64,000 bases of DNA from SpSt-583 sp034434015 (GCA_034434015.1 DAOUAB010000111.1:1-64000); one strand, 5' to 3'. Shown: positions 24,489 to 32,768, counted from the first letter of the stretch. Notes: generated from the sequence alone by a model not told the origin. Made by a program: numbers and translations.

Positions 24489-24737
24489 ATGGATTACGGC
24501 ATGATCGGCAAGATTGAGAAGGCCAAACGTTACGCCCAGGAGCGCAACCGGTTCCGCTTTGAGAAGTTCGACGTCACCTTCAGTGGCGATAACAACAACC
24601 ATCAGGTCACCTTCGACCACGGCGTTTTTCACTGCGATTGCGAGTTCTTTGTGCTGCGCGGCCGGTGCAGCCACACGATGGCGCTGGAGCAGTTGCTGGA
24701 CAAGATGCTGCCGGCGGCGGAGGGCGCCGCGGCCTGA
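24489..24737 (+). CDS. Small SWIM-type zinc-finger protein
   Basis: Protein of 82 residues. The segment FHCDCEFFVLRGRCSHTMAL gives the CxCx(8)CxH zinc-binding pattern of SWIM fingers, which in other proteins bind DNA or partner proteins. Almost nothing else is present, so it is a free-standing SWIM domain with a short helical N-terminus. AAAGGAG lies eight bases before the ATG. It has its own promoter, an attenuator-like leader and a terminator after the gene, so it appears to be a separately regulated unit. Confidence 0.85.
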   Translation: MDYGMIGKIEKAKRYAQERNRFRFEKFDVTFSGDNNNHQVTFDHGVFHCDCEFFVLRGRCSHTMALEQLLDKMLPAAEGAAA

Positions 24738-24763
24738 ACGGACGCCAACTGAATAGGACGGCG

Positions 24764-24795
24764 ACGGGCGAGGCGCAACCCTCGCCCGTTTTATT
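24764..24795 (+). terminator. Terminator after the SWIM gene
   Basis: ACGGGCGAGG (24764-24773) pairs with CCTCGCCCGT (24780-24789), followed by TTTTATT. Confidence 0.88.
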
Positions 24796-24828
24796 GGCGG
24801 CGCCGGCGAGGGCGCGCAGGGCGGATGG

Positions 24829-24872
24829 TATAATGATTTTGCAGACTTGACCGGCGGGGATTAGCCCCGCCG
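24829..24872 (+). promoter_or_regulatory. Promoter -10 box and leader hairpin before the flippase-like gene
   Basis: TATAAT (24829-24834) is followed by a CGGCGGGG/CCCCGCCG stem (24852-24859 with 24865-24872) and only three Ts. The hairpin lies in the 5' leader of the gene at 24936 and is too short of Ts to be a good terminator. Confidence 0.45.
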
Positions 24873-24935
24873 TTTCCATGTTGGGGCACGAACGGGGTTT
24901 ACCGGGCCGGCTCCTGCACGGGCAAGGAGTGTGGT

Positions 24936-25970
24936 TTGAAACGCTGGCAATTCTGGCTGGGGGTGTTGATCAGCCTCGTCTTCCTGTGGCTGGCGCTGCG
25001 CGGCCTGCACCTCGAGCAGGTCTGGGATAAAATGAGGACCGCCAACCTGGGGTGGCTGCTGCCCGGCGTCGCCGTCTACTTCATCGGCGTCTGGGCCCGG
25101 GCCTGGCGCTGGCACTACCTGCTCAAGCCGCTGAAAAGCCTCTCGACCCGGGCGATGTTCCCGGTGGTGACGATCGGCTACATGGGCAACAACATCTACC
25201 CGGCGCGCGCCGGCGAGGTGCTGCGCGCTTTTGTCCTGCGCCGCAAGTTCGGCGTGCCGGTCAGCGCCAGCCTGGCCACCATCGTCGTCGAGCGCATCTT
25301 CGACGGCGTCGTCATGCTGATGTTTGTGTTCTTCAACCTCAACGGGCTGGCGGCCCTGTCGCACGACTCGGGTTTCGTCGGCAGCATCCGGTCGGTGGCG
25401 CTGTGGGGGACGGCGGCCTTTGCGGCGGCGCTGGCGGTGTTCCTGCTGGCGGCCATGTTCCCGCATCCGTCGCTCCGCCTGTTCCACCGTTTCGTCGAGC
25501 CGCTCATCCCCGGCCGCTTCCGCCCGCGCGTGGCCGGGATGCTGGTCAGTTTCTGGACCGGGCTGGAGTCCCTGCGCTCGCCGTTCAGCATCTTCATGGT
25601 CTTCGCCACCTCGGTCGTCATCTGGCTGCTGGAGACGGCCAAGTACTGGTTTGTCATCCACGCCTTCGACTTCACCGGCTACACCGGCGGCTTCTTCGGC
25701 CTGATGCTCATGAACGGCATCGTCAACCTGGCGACGACCATCCCGTCCGCGCCCGGTTATGTGGGCACCTTCGACCTGCCCGGCATCGCGGTGTTGAGCG
25801 CCTACGGCCTCAACCCGGAGGTCGCGGCGGCCTACACCCTGGTGCTGCACGCCGCGCTCTGGCTGCCGATCACGGCCCTGGGCGCGTTTTACATGGTGCG
25901 CGAGGGCCTGCGCTGGGACCGGGTCCAGGCGGAGTACCAGGAATTGCAGCAGGCGGAGGCGGCCCGATGA
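24936..25970 (+). CDS. Flippase-like membrane protein (LPG synthase TM-domain/UPF0104 family)
   Basis: Integral membrane protein of 344 residues with about eight helices. The family blocks are AWRWHYLLKP, GYMGNNIYPARAGEVLRAFVL, ATIVVERIFDG and MNGIVNLATTIPSAPGYVGTFD, matching the membrane domain of lysylphosphatidylglycerol synthases and the AglD-like group. These are thought to move lipids or lipid-linked sugars. The start is TTG 24936 after AAGGAG. The stop overlaps the next gene as ATGA, which ties it functionally to the FAD oxidoreductase. Confidence 0.88.
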   Translation: MKRWQFWLGVLISLVFLWLALRGLHLEQVWDKMRTANLGWLLPGVAVYFIGVWARAWRWHYLLKPLKSLSTRAMFPVVTIGYMGNNIYPARAGEVLRAFVLRRKFGVPVSASLATIVVERIFDGVVMLMFVFFNLNGLAALSHDSGFVGSIRSVALWGTAAFAAALAVFLLAAMFPHPSLRLFHRFVEPLIPGRFRPRVAGMLVSFWTGLESLRSPFSIFMVFATSVVIWLLETAKYWFVIHAFDFTGYTGGFFGLMLMNGIVNLATTIPSAPGYVGTFDLPGIAVLSAYGLNPEVAAAYTLVLHAALWLPITALGAFYMVREGLRWDRVQAEYQELQQAEAAR

Positions 25971-27295
25971 GCGCCGGGGAAGTGGGCGGGGCGGCGTCCC
26001 GGCGTGTGGCCATCGTGGGCGCGGGGCCGGCCGGGCTGGCCGCCGCCTACGACCTGACGCGCGCCGGGCACGCCGTGGTGGTCTACGAGGCCGCGCCCGA
26101 GGTCGGCGGCCTGGCCTCCGGCTTCAAGGCCCCGCATTGGGATTGGTATCTGGAGAAGTATTACCACCACTGGTTCCAAAGCGACAAAGCGATCCTGGGG
26201 CTGATCGCCGAATTGGGCTGGAGCGACCAGGTGATCTTCCCGCGCCCGTACACGGTGGTGTACGTGAACGGCAAATTCCAGCCGCTTGACTCGCCGCTGC
26301 AGGCCATTCGCTTCTTCCTGGGCAATTTCTCGCTGATCGACATGGTCCGGTTTGGCCTGGCCACGGCTTACCTGCGCGTCACGCCCTGGTGGCAGCCGCT
26401 GGAGCGCGTGACGGCGGACGCCTGGGCGCGGGCCTGGTATGGCGAGCGCGTTTATCAGGCGCTGTGGCGTCCCATGCTGGTGGGCAAATTCGGCGAGGCC
26501 AACCTGCCGATCGTCAACATGGCCTGGCTGTGGGCGCGCCTGCACGCGCGCACCACGCGCCTGGGGACGTTCGTGGGCGGCTTCCAGACTTTCCTGAACC
26601 GGCTGGCCGACGTGGTCCGCCGCCAGGGCGCCGAGACCCGCCTGAGCAGCGCTGTGACCGAGATCAAGGCGCTCCACGACGGGCGGCTGGCCGTGGTCAC
26701 GGCTCAGGGCGCGCGCACCTTCGACGCCGTGATCTCGACCTCGTCCCCGGCGCTCATGGCGCGCATCGCGCCGGACCTGCCGCTGGCCTACTCGGCGCAA
26801 TTGCGCGCGCTCAAGAGCATGGGCGCGGTGGTGATGGTGCTGGCCCTCAAGCAGCGGCTGACGTCGTACTATTGGCACAACCTGCCCAAGGAGGCCGGGT
26901 TCCCCTTCCTGGCGATGGTGGAGCACACCAACTACATCGACCCGCGCCACTACGGCGGCGACCACATTGTGTACTGCGGGGATTATCTGGAGCCGGACCA
27001 CGAATACTTCCAGATGGATCAGGCCGCGCTCCTGGAGCGCTTCCTGCCCGCCCTGCAGCGCTTCAACCCGCAGTTCGACCGGAGCTGGGTGAAGGCCGCC
27101 TGGCTGTGGAAGACGGCCTACGCCCAGCCGGTGCCGCCGGTGGGCCACTCGCAGAATATCCCGCCGCTGCGCACGCCGGTGCCAGGCCTGTATTTCGCCT
27201 CCATGAGCCAGGTGTATCCGTGGGATCGCGGGACCAACTTCGCGGTGGAGATCGGGCGCCGGGTGGCTGGAATGGTGAAGGACGATCTGCGATAG
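25967..27295 (+). CDS. NAD(P)/FAD-dependent amine-oxidase-type oxidoreductase
   Basis: Flavoprotein of 442 residues. The N-terminal dinucleotide motif VAIVGAGPAGLAAAYDL with EAAPEVGGLASGF binds FAD. The LEKYYHHWFQSD and WRPMLVGKFGE blocks resemble the protoporphyrinogen oxidase/UDP-galactopyranose mutase-like group often placed in glycosylation or isoprenoid loci. The last segment (GLYFASMSQVYPWDRGTNFAVEIG) is the second FAD-contacting part. The substrate is unknown. ATG 25967 overlaps the stop of the flippase-like gene by four bases. Confidence 0.87.
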   Translation: MSAGEVGGAASRRVAIVGAGPAGLAAAYDLTRAGHAVVVYEAAPEVGGLASGFKAPHWDWYLEKYYHHWFQSDKAILGLIAELGWSDQVIFPRPYTVVYVNGKFQPLDSPLQAIRFFLGNFSLIDMVRFGLATAYLRVTPWWQPLERVTADAWARAWYGERVYQALWRPMLVGKFGEANLPIVNMAWLWARLHARTTRLGTFVGGFQTFLNRLADVVRRQGAETRLSSAVTEIKALHDGRLAVVTAQGARTFDAVISTSSPALMARIAPDLPLAYSAQLRALKSMGAVVMVLALKQRLTSYYWHNLPKEAGFPFLAMVEHTNYIDPRHYGGDHIVYCGDYLEPDHEYFQMDQAALLERFLPALQRFNPQFDRSWVKAAWLWKTAYAQPVPPVGHSQNIPPLRTPVPGLYFASMSQVYPWDRGTNFAVEIGRRVAGMVKDDLR

Positions 27296-27330
27296 CCCGG
27301 CGGGCGCCGGTCAGCCCGCCAATTTCCATC

Positions 27331-27358
27331 GTCGCCCCGGCGAAAGCCGGGGCCCAGC
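27331..27358. repeat. Dispersed inverted element, half copy
   Basis: GTCGCCCCGGCGAAAGCCGGGGCCCAG matches the right half of the elements at 17776 and 27645. It is the first repeat in the gene-free interval 27296-27795. Confidence 0.7.
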
Positions 27359-27469
27359 AGCTGTAGTTAACTCAACAGTTTCCGGGCCTGGATGCCGCCC
27401 CTGGGTACAGGGGACGCCGGCATGGCGTTGTATCAGCCGATCCCCTTTTAGTTTACGTTCGCCCTGAGT

Positions 27470-27600
27470 GCGGGCCTCGCGCGTAGCGCGAGGCCTTAAG
27501 GCTTGGCGAAGCCAAGCCCGTAGTCGAAAGGCACGTCTCGACCGTTCGTCCTTCGACAGGCTCAGGAGGCTCATGGCTCGGCGCGAACGGCACAGAGGCA
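27470..27600. repeat. Composite repeat with hairpins and CCTTCGACAGGCTCAGG
   Basis: Two close hairpins, GGCCTCGCGC/GCGCGAGGCC (27473-27495) and GGCTTGGC/GCCAAGCC (27500-27518), precede CCTTCGACAGGCTCAGG (27550-27566). That last sequence is a widespread intergenic repeat core that produces LSLSKDERS-like false translations. It is flanked by inverted copies of the GAACG/CGTTC type. Confidence 0.65.
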
Positions 27601-27644
27601 ATCGGAAAATGATATAGAGCGATTGCCGATATAGTTTACGGCAG

Positions 27645-27717
27645 GTCATTCCGGCGAAGGCCGGAATCCAGCGAATTTGGGCGGGACCTGGACCCCGGCT
27701 TGCGCCGGGGTGACGTC
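27645..27717. repeat. Dispersed inverted element, full copy (GTCATTCCGG...CCGGGGTGACG)
   Basis: CCGGCGAAGGCCGG (27651-27664) and CCCCGGCTTGCGCCGGGG (27693-27710) are bounded by GTCATT and GTGACG. The copy has the same design as 17776-17861. Confidence 0.75.
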
Positions 27718-27742
27718 AACGCAAGCGGAATTCGGTATAGAT

Positions 27743-27769
27743 GAACCCCGGCTTTCAGAGCCGGGGTTC
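27743..27769. terminator. Bidirectional-type hairpin between convergent genes
   Basis: GAACCCCGGCT (27743-27753) pairs with AGCCGGGGTTC (27759-27769). It lies between the plus-strand oxidoreductase and the minus-strand esterase ends. The T tracts are poor on both strands. Confidence 0.45.
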
Positions 27770-27795
27770 GTGTTTGGCGGCTGCGAGGCGGCTGA

Positions 27796-28755
27796 CTATG
27801 GCGATAAGATGTCGGCGTCCGGTTCCGGCGAGGGCAGGGAGCGCCAGTCCGCGGCGTAGAAGCGCAGATAGTCGCGCACGTGCTGTGACCAGTACGTCTC
27901 GCTGTGGCCGCCGGCCTGCAGGATGAAGGTGTGGTCCAGCTTGAACCAGGTGAACACCTGGTCGAGCCAGATCGGGCTGCGGAGGGTGGCGTCGTTCTCG
28001 CCGCTGTCGATATAGATGGCGGGCGGGGGCCTGTCCTTCAATTGCCGCGCCCAATCCAGGATGGACAGCTCGTCGTCGTAGAAGACCGCCGGGCTGTGCA
28101 GCCCGATGCGTCCGAAGAGCAGCGGGTAGCGCAGGCCGAAGTGGACGGCCCAGCCGCCGCCGCGCGAGAGGCCGCCGATGGCGCGCGCCTCGCGCTCCGG
28201 GCGGGTCCGGTAATGGGCGTCTATATAGGGGAGCAGGTCCTGCACCAGGGCCGGGTCCAGCCGCGCATCGCGCCGGTCGCGCGGCATCACGATGATCAGC
28301 GGCGCGATCTCGCCCGCCGCGATTAACTCGTCCGCCGCCGCCGTCACCCCCAGGCGCTCCCACTGGTCCTCGGTGAAACCCAGCCCGTGCAGCAGATACA
28401 GCGTCGGATAGCGACCGGTTGAGGCGGCGTAGCAGGGCGGCAGATAAAGGCGCGTATCAATCGCGTAGCGCAGGACCGGGGACGGGACCTGGAGAGTGGC
28501 CGTGATCCCGACAGTGTCGGCGCAGGCGGTGGGCGTCGGTGTGGCGGTGGGCGTCGGCGTGGCGGTGATCGTCGGCGTGCCGGTCGGCGTGGGGCTGGCC
28601 GTGGGCGTCGGGCCGAGAGACGGCGTGGCCCAGGGGCGGGGCGTCGGCTCCCCGGCCGCCCGGGCCACGGCCGGATCGGAAGGCGGCCAGGACGCCGCCG
28701 GCGCGCAGGCCGTCAGGCCGATAACCAGGACAGTGAGGAGGAGGACATTCCGCAT
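27796..28755 (-). CDS. Esterase-D-type lipoprotein (putative esterase)
   Basis: Secreted alpha/beta-hydrolase of 319 residues. The signal peptide ends in a lipobox LTAC, so the Cys at 17 would be lipid-modified. A Thr/Pro linker (about 38-76; TPTGTPTITATPTPTA) displays the catalytic domain on the cell surface. The nucleophile elbow is GLSRGG, the oxyanion region YLLHGLGFTEDQWERLG, and a late AGGHSETYW supplies the His. The fold matches the Fes/IroE-like putative esterase family. The substrate is unknown. Signal and lipobox fix the start. Confidence 0.88.
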   Translation of the reverse strand: MRNVLLLTVLVIGLTACAPAASWPPSDPAVARAAGEPTPRPWATPSLGPTPTASPTPTGTPTITATPTPTATPTPTACADTVGITATLQVPSPVLRYAIDTRLYLPPCYAASTGRYPTLYLLHGLGFTEDQWERLGVTAAADELIAAGEIAPLIIVMPRDRRDARLDPALVQDLLPYIDAHYRTRPEREARAIGGLSRGGGWAVHFGLRYPLLFGRIGLHSPAVFYDDELSILDWARQLKDRPPPAIYIDSGENDATLRSPIWLDQVFTWFKLDHTFILQAGGHSETYWSQHVRDYLRFYAADWRSLPSPEPDADILSP

Positions 28756-28839
28756 CCGGACAAAGAAACCCGCCGTTTGGGGAGTAGCCCCGCCCGACGG
28801 GAGCGCCTGTTGCCTGACAGTTTAGGCCGGCGGCCGGAT

Positions 28840-28867
28840 TTGGTCAACCCGGCGGTTGGGGTAGAAT
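28840..28867 (+). promoter_or_regulatory. Promoter of phoU
   Basis: TTGGTC (28840-28845) and TAGAAT (28862-28867) have a 16-bp spacer, 31 bases before the GTG start. Confidence 0.55.
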
Positions 28868-28898
28868 AGCGGGCAGCCCGAGGAAAGGAGTCGCCGCC

Positions 28899-29561
28899 GT
28901 GCCCTCATCGCGCAGTATCCTGGATCGCGAGTTCGCCGAGATCCGCGATAACCTCCTGCGCATCGGCTACCTGGTGGACGCCGCGATCGAGCGCGCCATG
29001 CAGTCGCTCAACGCCCACGACGCCGGGCTGGCGCGCCAGGTGATCGACGACGACGCCGCGATTAACGAGCTGCGCTTCGCCATCGAAGAGGCCTGCCTGC
29101 GCCTGATCGCCACCCAGCAGCCGGCCGCCGGCGACCTGCGCACGGCCATGGCGGCGGTGAGCATCGCCACCGACATCGAGCGCATGGCCGACCACGCCAC
29201 CGGCATCGCCAAGACGGTGCTGCGCATGGGCGCCGACGCCCCGCCGCGGCCGCTGGTTGACCTGAACCCCATGGCGCAGACCGCCCGGCGCATGTTCCAG
29301 GCCGCGCTGGATGCCTACGTCGCCCGGGACGCGGAGGCCGCCCGGCGCGTGGCGGCCGAGGACGACGAGGTCGACCACATGTACAAGGCGCTGTTCGACG
29401 AGCTGATCCAGAAGATGGCGCGCGACCCGTCCGTCGTCGCGCACTGCACCTACCTGCTCTGGTGCGGCCACAACCTGGAGCGCATCGGCGACCGGGTGAC
29501 CAACATCGCCGAGCGCATCATCTTCATGCTGACGGGCACCCTCAAAGAGCTCAACGTCTAG
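28899..29561 (+). CDS. phoU: Phosphate transport/signalling regulator PhoU
   Basis: All-helical protein of 220 residues with two PhoU repeats. Each holds the E/D-x-x-x-D metal-cluster motif: ATDIERMADHATGIAK in the first and HNLERIGDRVTNIAERI in the second. PhoU represses the Pho response through the Pst transporter and PhoR kinase. No pst genes are adjacent. GTG 28899 follows AAAGGAG by eight bases. Its stop overlaps the convergent uracil-DNA glycosylase stop by four bases. Confidence 0.93.
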   Translation: MPSSRSILDREFAEIRDNLLRIGYLVDAAIERAMQSLNAHDAGLARQVIDDDAAINELRFAIEEACLRLIATQQPAAGDLRTAMAAVSIATDIERMADHATGIAKTVLRMGADAPPRPLVDLNPMAQTARRMFQAALDAYVARDAEAARRVAAEDDEVDHMYKALFDELIQKMARDPSVVAHCTYLLWCGHNLERIGDRVTNIAERIIFMLTGTLKELNV

Positions 29562-30169
29562 AACAGGCTCAACTGCTCGGCCGGCGGCTCGTCGTCCGCG
29601 GCCGGGGCCTGGCCGGCGCCGGCGATGAGCGCCGGCAGTTTCTTAAAGTCCTCGATCAGCGGGTCCCTGAATTTGGGCTGGTGCAGGGCGGCGGCCGGAT
29701 GGAACATCGCCACCACCCGCCGGCCGTTCACCAGGCGCGCCTGGCCGTGCAGGTCCGAGATCTTGGCGTTGGGGAAGAAACGCGCCATGGAGAAGCGCCC
29801 CAAGGTGACGATGACTTTGGGGTTGAGGGCCGCGATCTGGCGGTCCAGGTAATCGCCGCACGCCGCCAGTTCGTCCGGCTGGGGATCCCGGTTGCCGGGA
29901 GGCCGGCACTTGACGACGTTCGTGATGAACACGGCCTCGCGCGGCAGGCCGATCAGCGCCAGCAGTTCCTCCAGAAACTTGCCGGCCGCGCCCACAAACG
30001 GGCGTCCCTGCTGGTCTTCATGGAAGCCGGGCCCCTCGCCGATGAACAGGAGCTGCGCGTCCGCCGGCCCTTCGCCCGGCACCGTCCGGTTGCGGCTCTG
30101 GTGCAGGGGGCAGCGCGTGCAGGCGGCGATTTCGGCGGCGACGGCGTCCAGGCTTTCTTGGGGGGTCAT
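29558..30169 (-). CDS. Uracil-DNA glycosylase, family 4 (Fe-S)
   Basis: Protein of 203 residues that removes uracil from DNA. The motif A region is GEGPGFHEDQQGRPFVGAAGK, with the family 4-type GEGPG and an E in the A motif. The Fe-S cysteines are CTRCPL near the N-terminus plus KCRPPGNRDPQPDELAAC. The C-terminal MFHPAAALHQP is the minor-groove loop. The last gene of the tsaE-tsaB-rimI group on the minus strand, 15 bp behind rimI. Confidence 0.92.
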   Translation of the reverse strand: MTPQESLDAVAAEIAACTRCPLHQSRNRTVPGEGPADAQLLFIGEGPGFHEDQQGRPFVGAAGKFLEELLALIGLPREAVFITNVVKCRPPGNRDPQPDELAACGDYLDRQIAALNPKVIVTLGRFSMARFFPNAKISDLHGQARLVNGRRVVAMFHPAAALHQPKFRDPLIEDFKKLPALIAGAGQAPAADDEPPAEQLSLF

Positions 30170-30184
30170 CGTCCCTCCGGCGGG

Positions 30185-30697
30185 TCAGAAATGCACGGTC
30201 ATCAGCAGGGCGTCCTCGCCGTCGCGGTAGTAGCGCGGGCGGCGGCCGACCTCTTGAAAGTGATGCTTCGCGTACAGGCGCCGCGCGGCGAGGTTGCTGA
30301 CCCGCACCTCCAGGGTCGCCAGCTGAGCGCCCTTCTCGCGCGCCCAGCGCAGCAGCTCCAGCAGCAATTGCTCGCCGATGCCGCGCCCGCGCCAGTCCGG
30401 GTGGACGGCCAGGGTGTTGATATGGGCCTCGTCCACCACCAGCCACAATCCGGCGTACCCGACGACGCGCCGGTGGGCGCGGCGGCCCAGCAGGCGCGTC
30501 AGCCAGTGAGCCGGCCCTGGTTCGGCCGGGTCCGGGTCCAGGGCCACAATAAAGTGCGCCTGCTCGTTCTGCTGCAGCTCAAAGCGGTAAGACTGCTCCG
30601 ACCAGGGCTGGGGGAAGGAGAGCTGATCGATGGCGATGACCTGGGGGATATCGTCCAGCGTCATCGGCGCGAGGCGGGCTGCGGCGGCGACGGTCAT
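30185..30697 (-). CDS. rimI: Ribosomal-protein-S18-alanine N-acetyltransferase
   Basis: GNAT-fold acetyltransferase of 170 residues. The acetyl-CoA loop is VHPDWRGRGIGEQLL, followed by LEVRVSNLAARRLYAKHHFQEVGRRPRYYRDGEDALLM, the RimI signature. An insertion of about 20 residues (DPDPAEPGPAHWLTRLLGRRAHR) sits between beta-3 and beta-4. The start ATG overlaps the tsaB stop (ATGA). Adjacency to tsaB and tsaE is common in bacteria. Confidence 0.9.
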   Translation of the reverse strand: MTVAAAARLAPMTLDDIPQVIAIDQLSFPQPWSEQSYRFELQQNEQAHFIVALDPDPAEPGPAHWLTRLLGRRAHRRVVGYAGLWLVVDEAHINTLAVHPDWRGRGIGEQLLLELLRWAREKGAQLATLEVRVSNLAARRLYAKHHFQEVGRRPRYYRDGEDALLMTVHF

Positions 30698-31362
30698 GCC
30701 GCCAATCCTTCCGGCCGCCCGGGGTAGAGCGGCGCGAGCGTCGCCGGGTCGTCCATCTGCCGGCGCTGCAGGCGTTCCCAGCCGATCTCGGCCAGGAAGC
30801 CGGCGCGCCGCAGGGAGAGCGCGGGCGAGGCGAAGGTGGCGCGGCCTTTCAGGGCGCGGAGCTGTTCCGGGGTAGCCGTGTCCCACTCGCCGCACAGGTG
30901 GAGGGGCCCGCGCGCTGTGGTCGCCAGCGTCGCCCAATCCATGATCTCGGCCGGGCCGTCCGCGGCCCACGTCTGACCGTCCCAGCCAAAGCGGGCCGCG
31001 ATCACGCGGCCGCGCCCGGCCGGCAACACGGCGACCACCCGCCCCGGGCGCGGCGGTTGAGCGCGCAGGAGGCTTTCAAAGGTGGGCACGCCGGCCAGCG
31101 GGAGCGTGTGGGCGAAGGCCAGGCCCTTGGCCAGCCCCAAGCCGATGCGCAGGCCGGTGTACGATCCGGGGCCGATCGCCACAGCCAGACCGGCCAGCGC
31201 GCCCGGTTCGACGCCGGCCCGGCGCAGCATCAGGGCCGTCTGGGGCGCCAGTTCGACCGTGTGGTAATTGGCCGTGCGCCAGGAGTGCTCGGCCAGCACG
31301 CGTTGTCCATCATAGAGCGCCAGCGAGATCTGGCGGGTGGCGGTGTCGATGGCGAGGAGCAT
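30694..31362 (-). CDS. tsaB: tRNA threonylcarbamoyladenosine biosynthesis protein TsaB
   Basis: ASKHA-fold protein of 222 residues. It has the family N-terminus LLAIDTATRQISLALYDG, AEHSWRTANYHTVELAPQT and GLAVAIGPGSYTGLRIGLGLAKGLA. TsaB is a scaffold for TsaD; the catalytic metal site is absent, as expected. Third in complex with tsaE (upstream) and tsaD (21411). Confidence 0.94.
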   Translation of the reverse strand: MLLAIDTATRQISLALYDGQRVLAEHSWRTANYHTVELAPQTALMLRRAGVEPGALAGLAVAIGPGSYTGLRIGLGLAKGLAFAHTLPLAGVPTFESLLRAQPPRPGRVVAVLPAGRGRVIAARFGWDGQTWAADGPAEIMDWATLATTARGPLHLCGEWDTATPEQLRALKGRATFASPALSLRRAGFLAEIGWERLQRRQMDDPATLAPLYPGRPEGLAA

Positions 31363-31413
31363 GGGGACCGGTGGCAGACGGCAGATAAACCGACAACAGA
31401 CGGCGATGGGCGC

Positions 31414-31908
31414 TCAGCCGAAGGCGGCGTGGCGGAATTCCTGGAGCAGGGTTTCGTAGCGCGGACCGACCGCCTCCATGCGGAAGCCGCGTTTCTCGGC
31501 GTCCACCCAGCGCAGTGTGAGGTTCAGGCGCTCCGGCGGCAGCACCTCCAGGATATGCTCGGGCCACTCGATCATCACCACGCCGCCGGCGTCGAGCAGG
31601 TCCTCGAAACCGAACGCCAGGGCCTCGGCGCCGGAGCGCAGCCGGTAGCAATCCAGGTGCCACAACCGCTGTCCGTCGGCCCGGTGGTACTCGTTGACGA
31701 GCACAAACGTCGGGCTGGTGACGGACTCCAGAGCGCCCCAGCCGCGGCCCAGGCCGGCGGCGAAGGTGGTCTTGCCGCTGCCGAGCTCGCCGCTCAGGCA
31801 GACCACGTCGCCGGGCGCCAGGCGTTCGCCGAGCCGCACGCCGAGCCGCACGGTCTGTTCGGGCGCGTGGCTGATGAAATCCAGGGAGCGCTCATCGAGA
31901 ATCGGCAC
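31414..31908 (-). CDS. tsaE: tRNA threonylcarbamoyladenosine biosynthesis ATPase TsaE
   Basis: P-loop ATPase of 164 residues. Walker A is GELGSGKTTFAAGLGRGW, with SPTFVLVNEYH and LWHLDCYRL (switch and YR motifs) and GVVMIEWPEHI (Walker B-like with the catalytic E). Required for the tRNA t6A cycle with TsaB and TsaD. First gene of the minus-strand operon, 51 bp before tsaB. Confidence 0.94.
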   Translation of the reverse strand: MPILDERSLDFISHAPEQTVRLGVRLGERLAPGDVVCLSGELGSGKTTFAAGLGRGWGALESVTSPTFVLVNEYHRADGQRLWHLDCYRLRSGAEALAFGFEDLLDAGGVVMIEWPEHILEVLPPERLNLTLRWVDAEKRGFRMEAVGPRYETLLQEFRHAAFG

Positions 31909-31947
31909 AGTCTTGTCTATCGCGCGCGCGCCGCCCGCGGCGCGCCG

Positions 31948-31976
31948 AAATTATACGTCCCGCCCGAAGGGGCCAC
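31948..31976 (-). promoter_or_regulatory. Promoter of the tsaE-tsaB-rimI-UDG operon
   Basis: On the minus strand TTGTGG (31976-31971) and TATAAT (31953-31948) are separated by 17 bp. Confidence 0.65.
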
Positions 31977-32030
31977 AAGTGAACGCATGCCGGCCCGGCC
32001 TATTTCATGCTATCATGGGGCCGAGCCTCT

Positions 32031-32768
32031 ATGCGCGTCCTGGTCATCTCCGATATCCATGCCAACCTGGTCGCTCTGGAAGCCGTGCTGGCCGACGCCG
32101 CCGGCGCCGCCTATGAGGCCGTCTGGTGCCTGGGCGACCTGGTGGGCTACGGCCCGCAGCCGAACGAATGCATCGAGCGCGTTCGAGCGCTGGACCGCCT
32201 GGTCTGCCTGGTGGGCAACCACGACAAGGCCGTGCTGGGCGAGCTGGACATCAACGCCTTCAATCACGACGCGCGCGCCGCTATCCTGTGGACGCGGGAA
32301 ACCCTGACGCCCGCGAACCGCGCCTACCTGCAGTCGCTCATGCCCCTGCACACGGTGGGCGACTTCACCCTGGCGCACGCCTCGCCCCGCCAGCCGATCT
32401 GGGAGTACATCCTCAACCGTTACATCGCCCGCGACAATTTCCCCTATTTCAGCACCCCGTACTGCCTGGTCGGGCACACCCATGTCCCGGCCGTCTACGT
32501 GGCGCCCGGCCCGGACGGCGAATGCGGCGAGCTGCCGCCGGACTACGAGCATGTCTTCCGCCTCGACGGGCAGCGGCTGATCATCAACCCGGGCAGCGTC
32601 GGCCAGCCGCGCGACAGCATCCCCGACGCCGCCTACGCCTTCCTCGACACGGACGCCCGGGCCTGGGAGTACCGCCGCGTCCCGTACGACGTGGCCGCCA
32701 CCCAGCGCCAGATGCGGGCCGCCAACTTTCCCGAACGGCTGATCATCCGCATCGCCTACGGCTGGTGA
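32031..32768 (+). CDS. Metallophosphoesterase (YfcE-type)
   Basis: Calcineurin-like phosphoesterase of 245 residues. It shows all metal-binding blocks: ISDIHAN, CLGDLVGYGP, LVGNHDKAV, GHTHVP and the NPGSVGQPRD loop. It probably cleaves a phosphodiester such as a cyclic nucleotide or 2',3'-cyclic phosphate; the real substrate is not predictable. ATG 32031 begins with the first strand; an in-frame ATG 24 bases upstream is less likely. A TATCAT box lies at 32011-32016. Confidence 0.9.
   Translation: MRVLVISDIHANLVALEAVLADAAGAAYEAVWCLGDLVGYGPQPNECIERVRALDRLVCLVGNHDKAVLGELDINAFNHDARAAILWTRETLTPANRAYLQSLMPLHTVGDFTLAHASPRQPIWEYILNRYIARDNFPYFSTPYCLVGHTHVPAVYVAPGPDGECGELPPDYEHVFRLDGQRLIINPGSVGQPRDSIPDAAYAFLDTDARAWEYRRVPYDVAATQRQMRAANFPERLIIRIAYGW

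Noticed and set aside
29558..30727. 421-residue plus-strand frame from 29462 across the UDG and rimI genes
   Set aside because: It is a shadow of the minus-strand operon; the UDG and RimI motifs are intact on the other strand.
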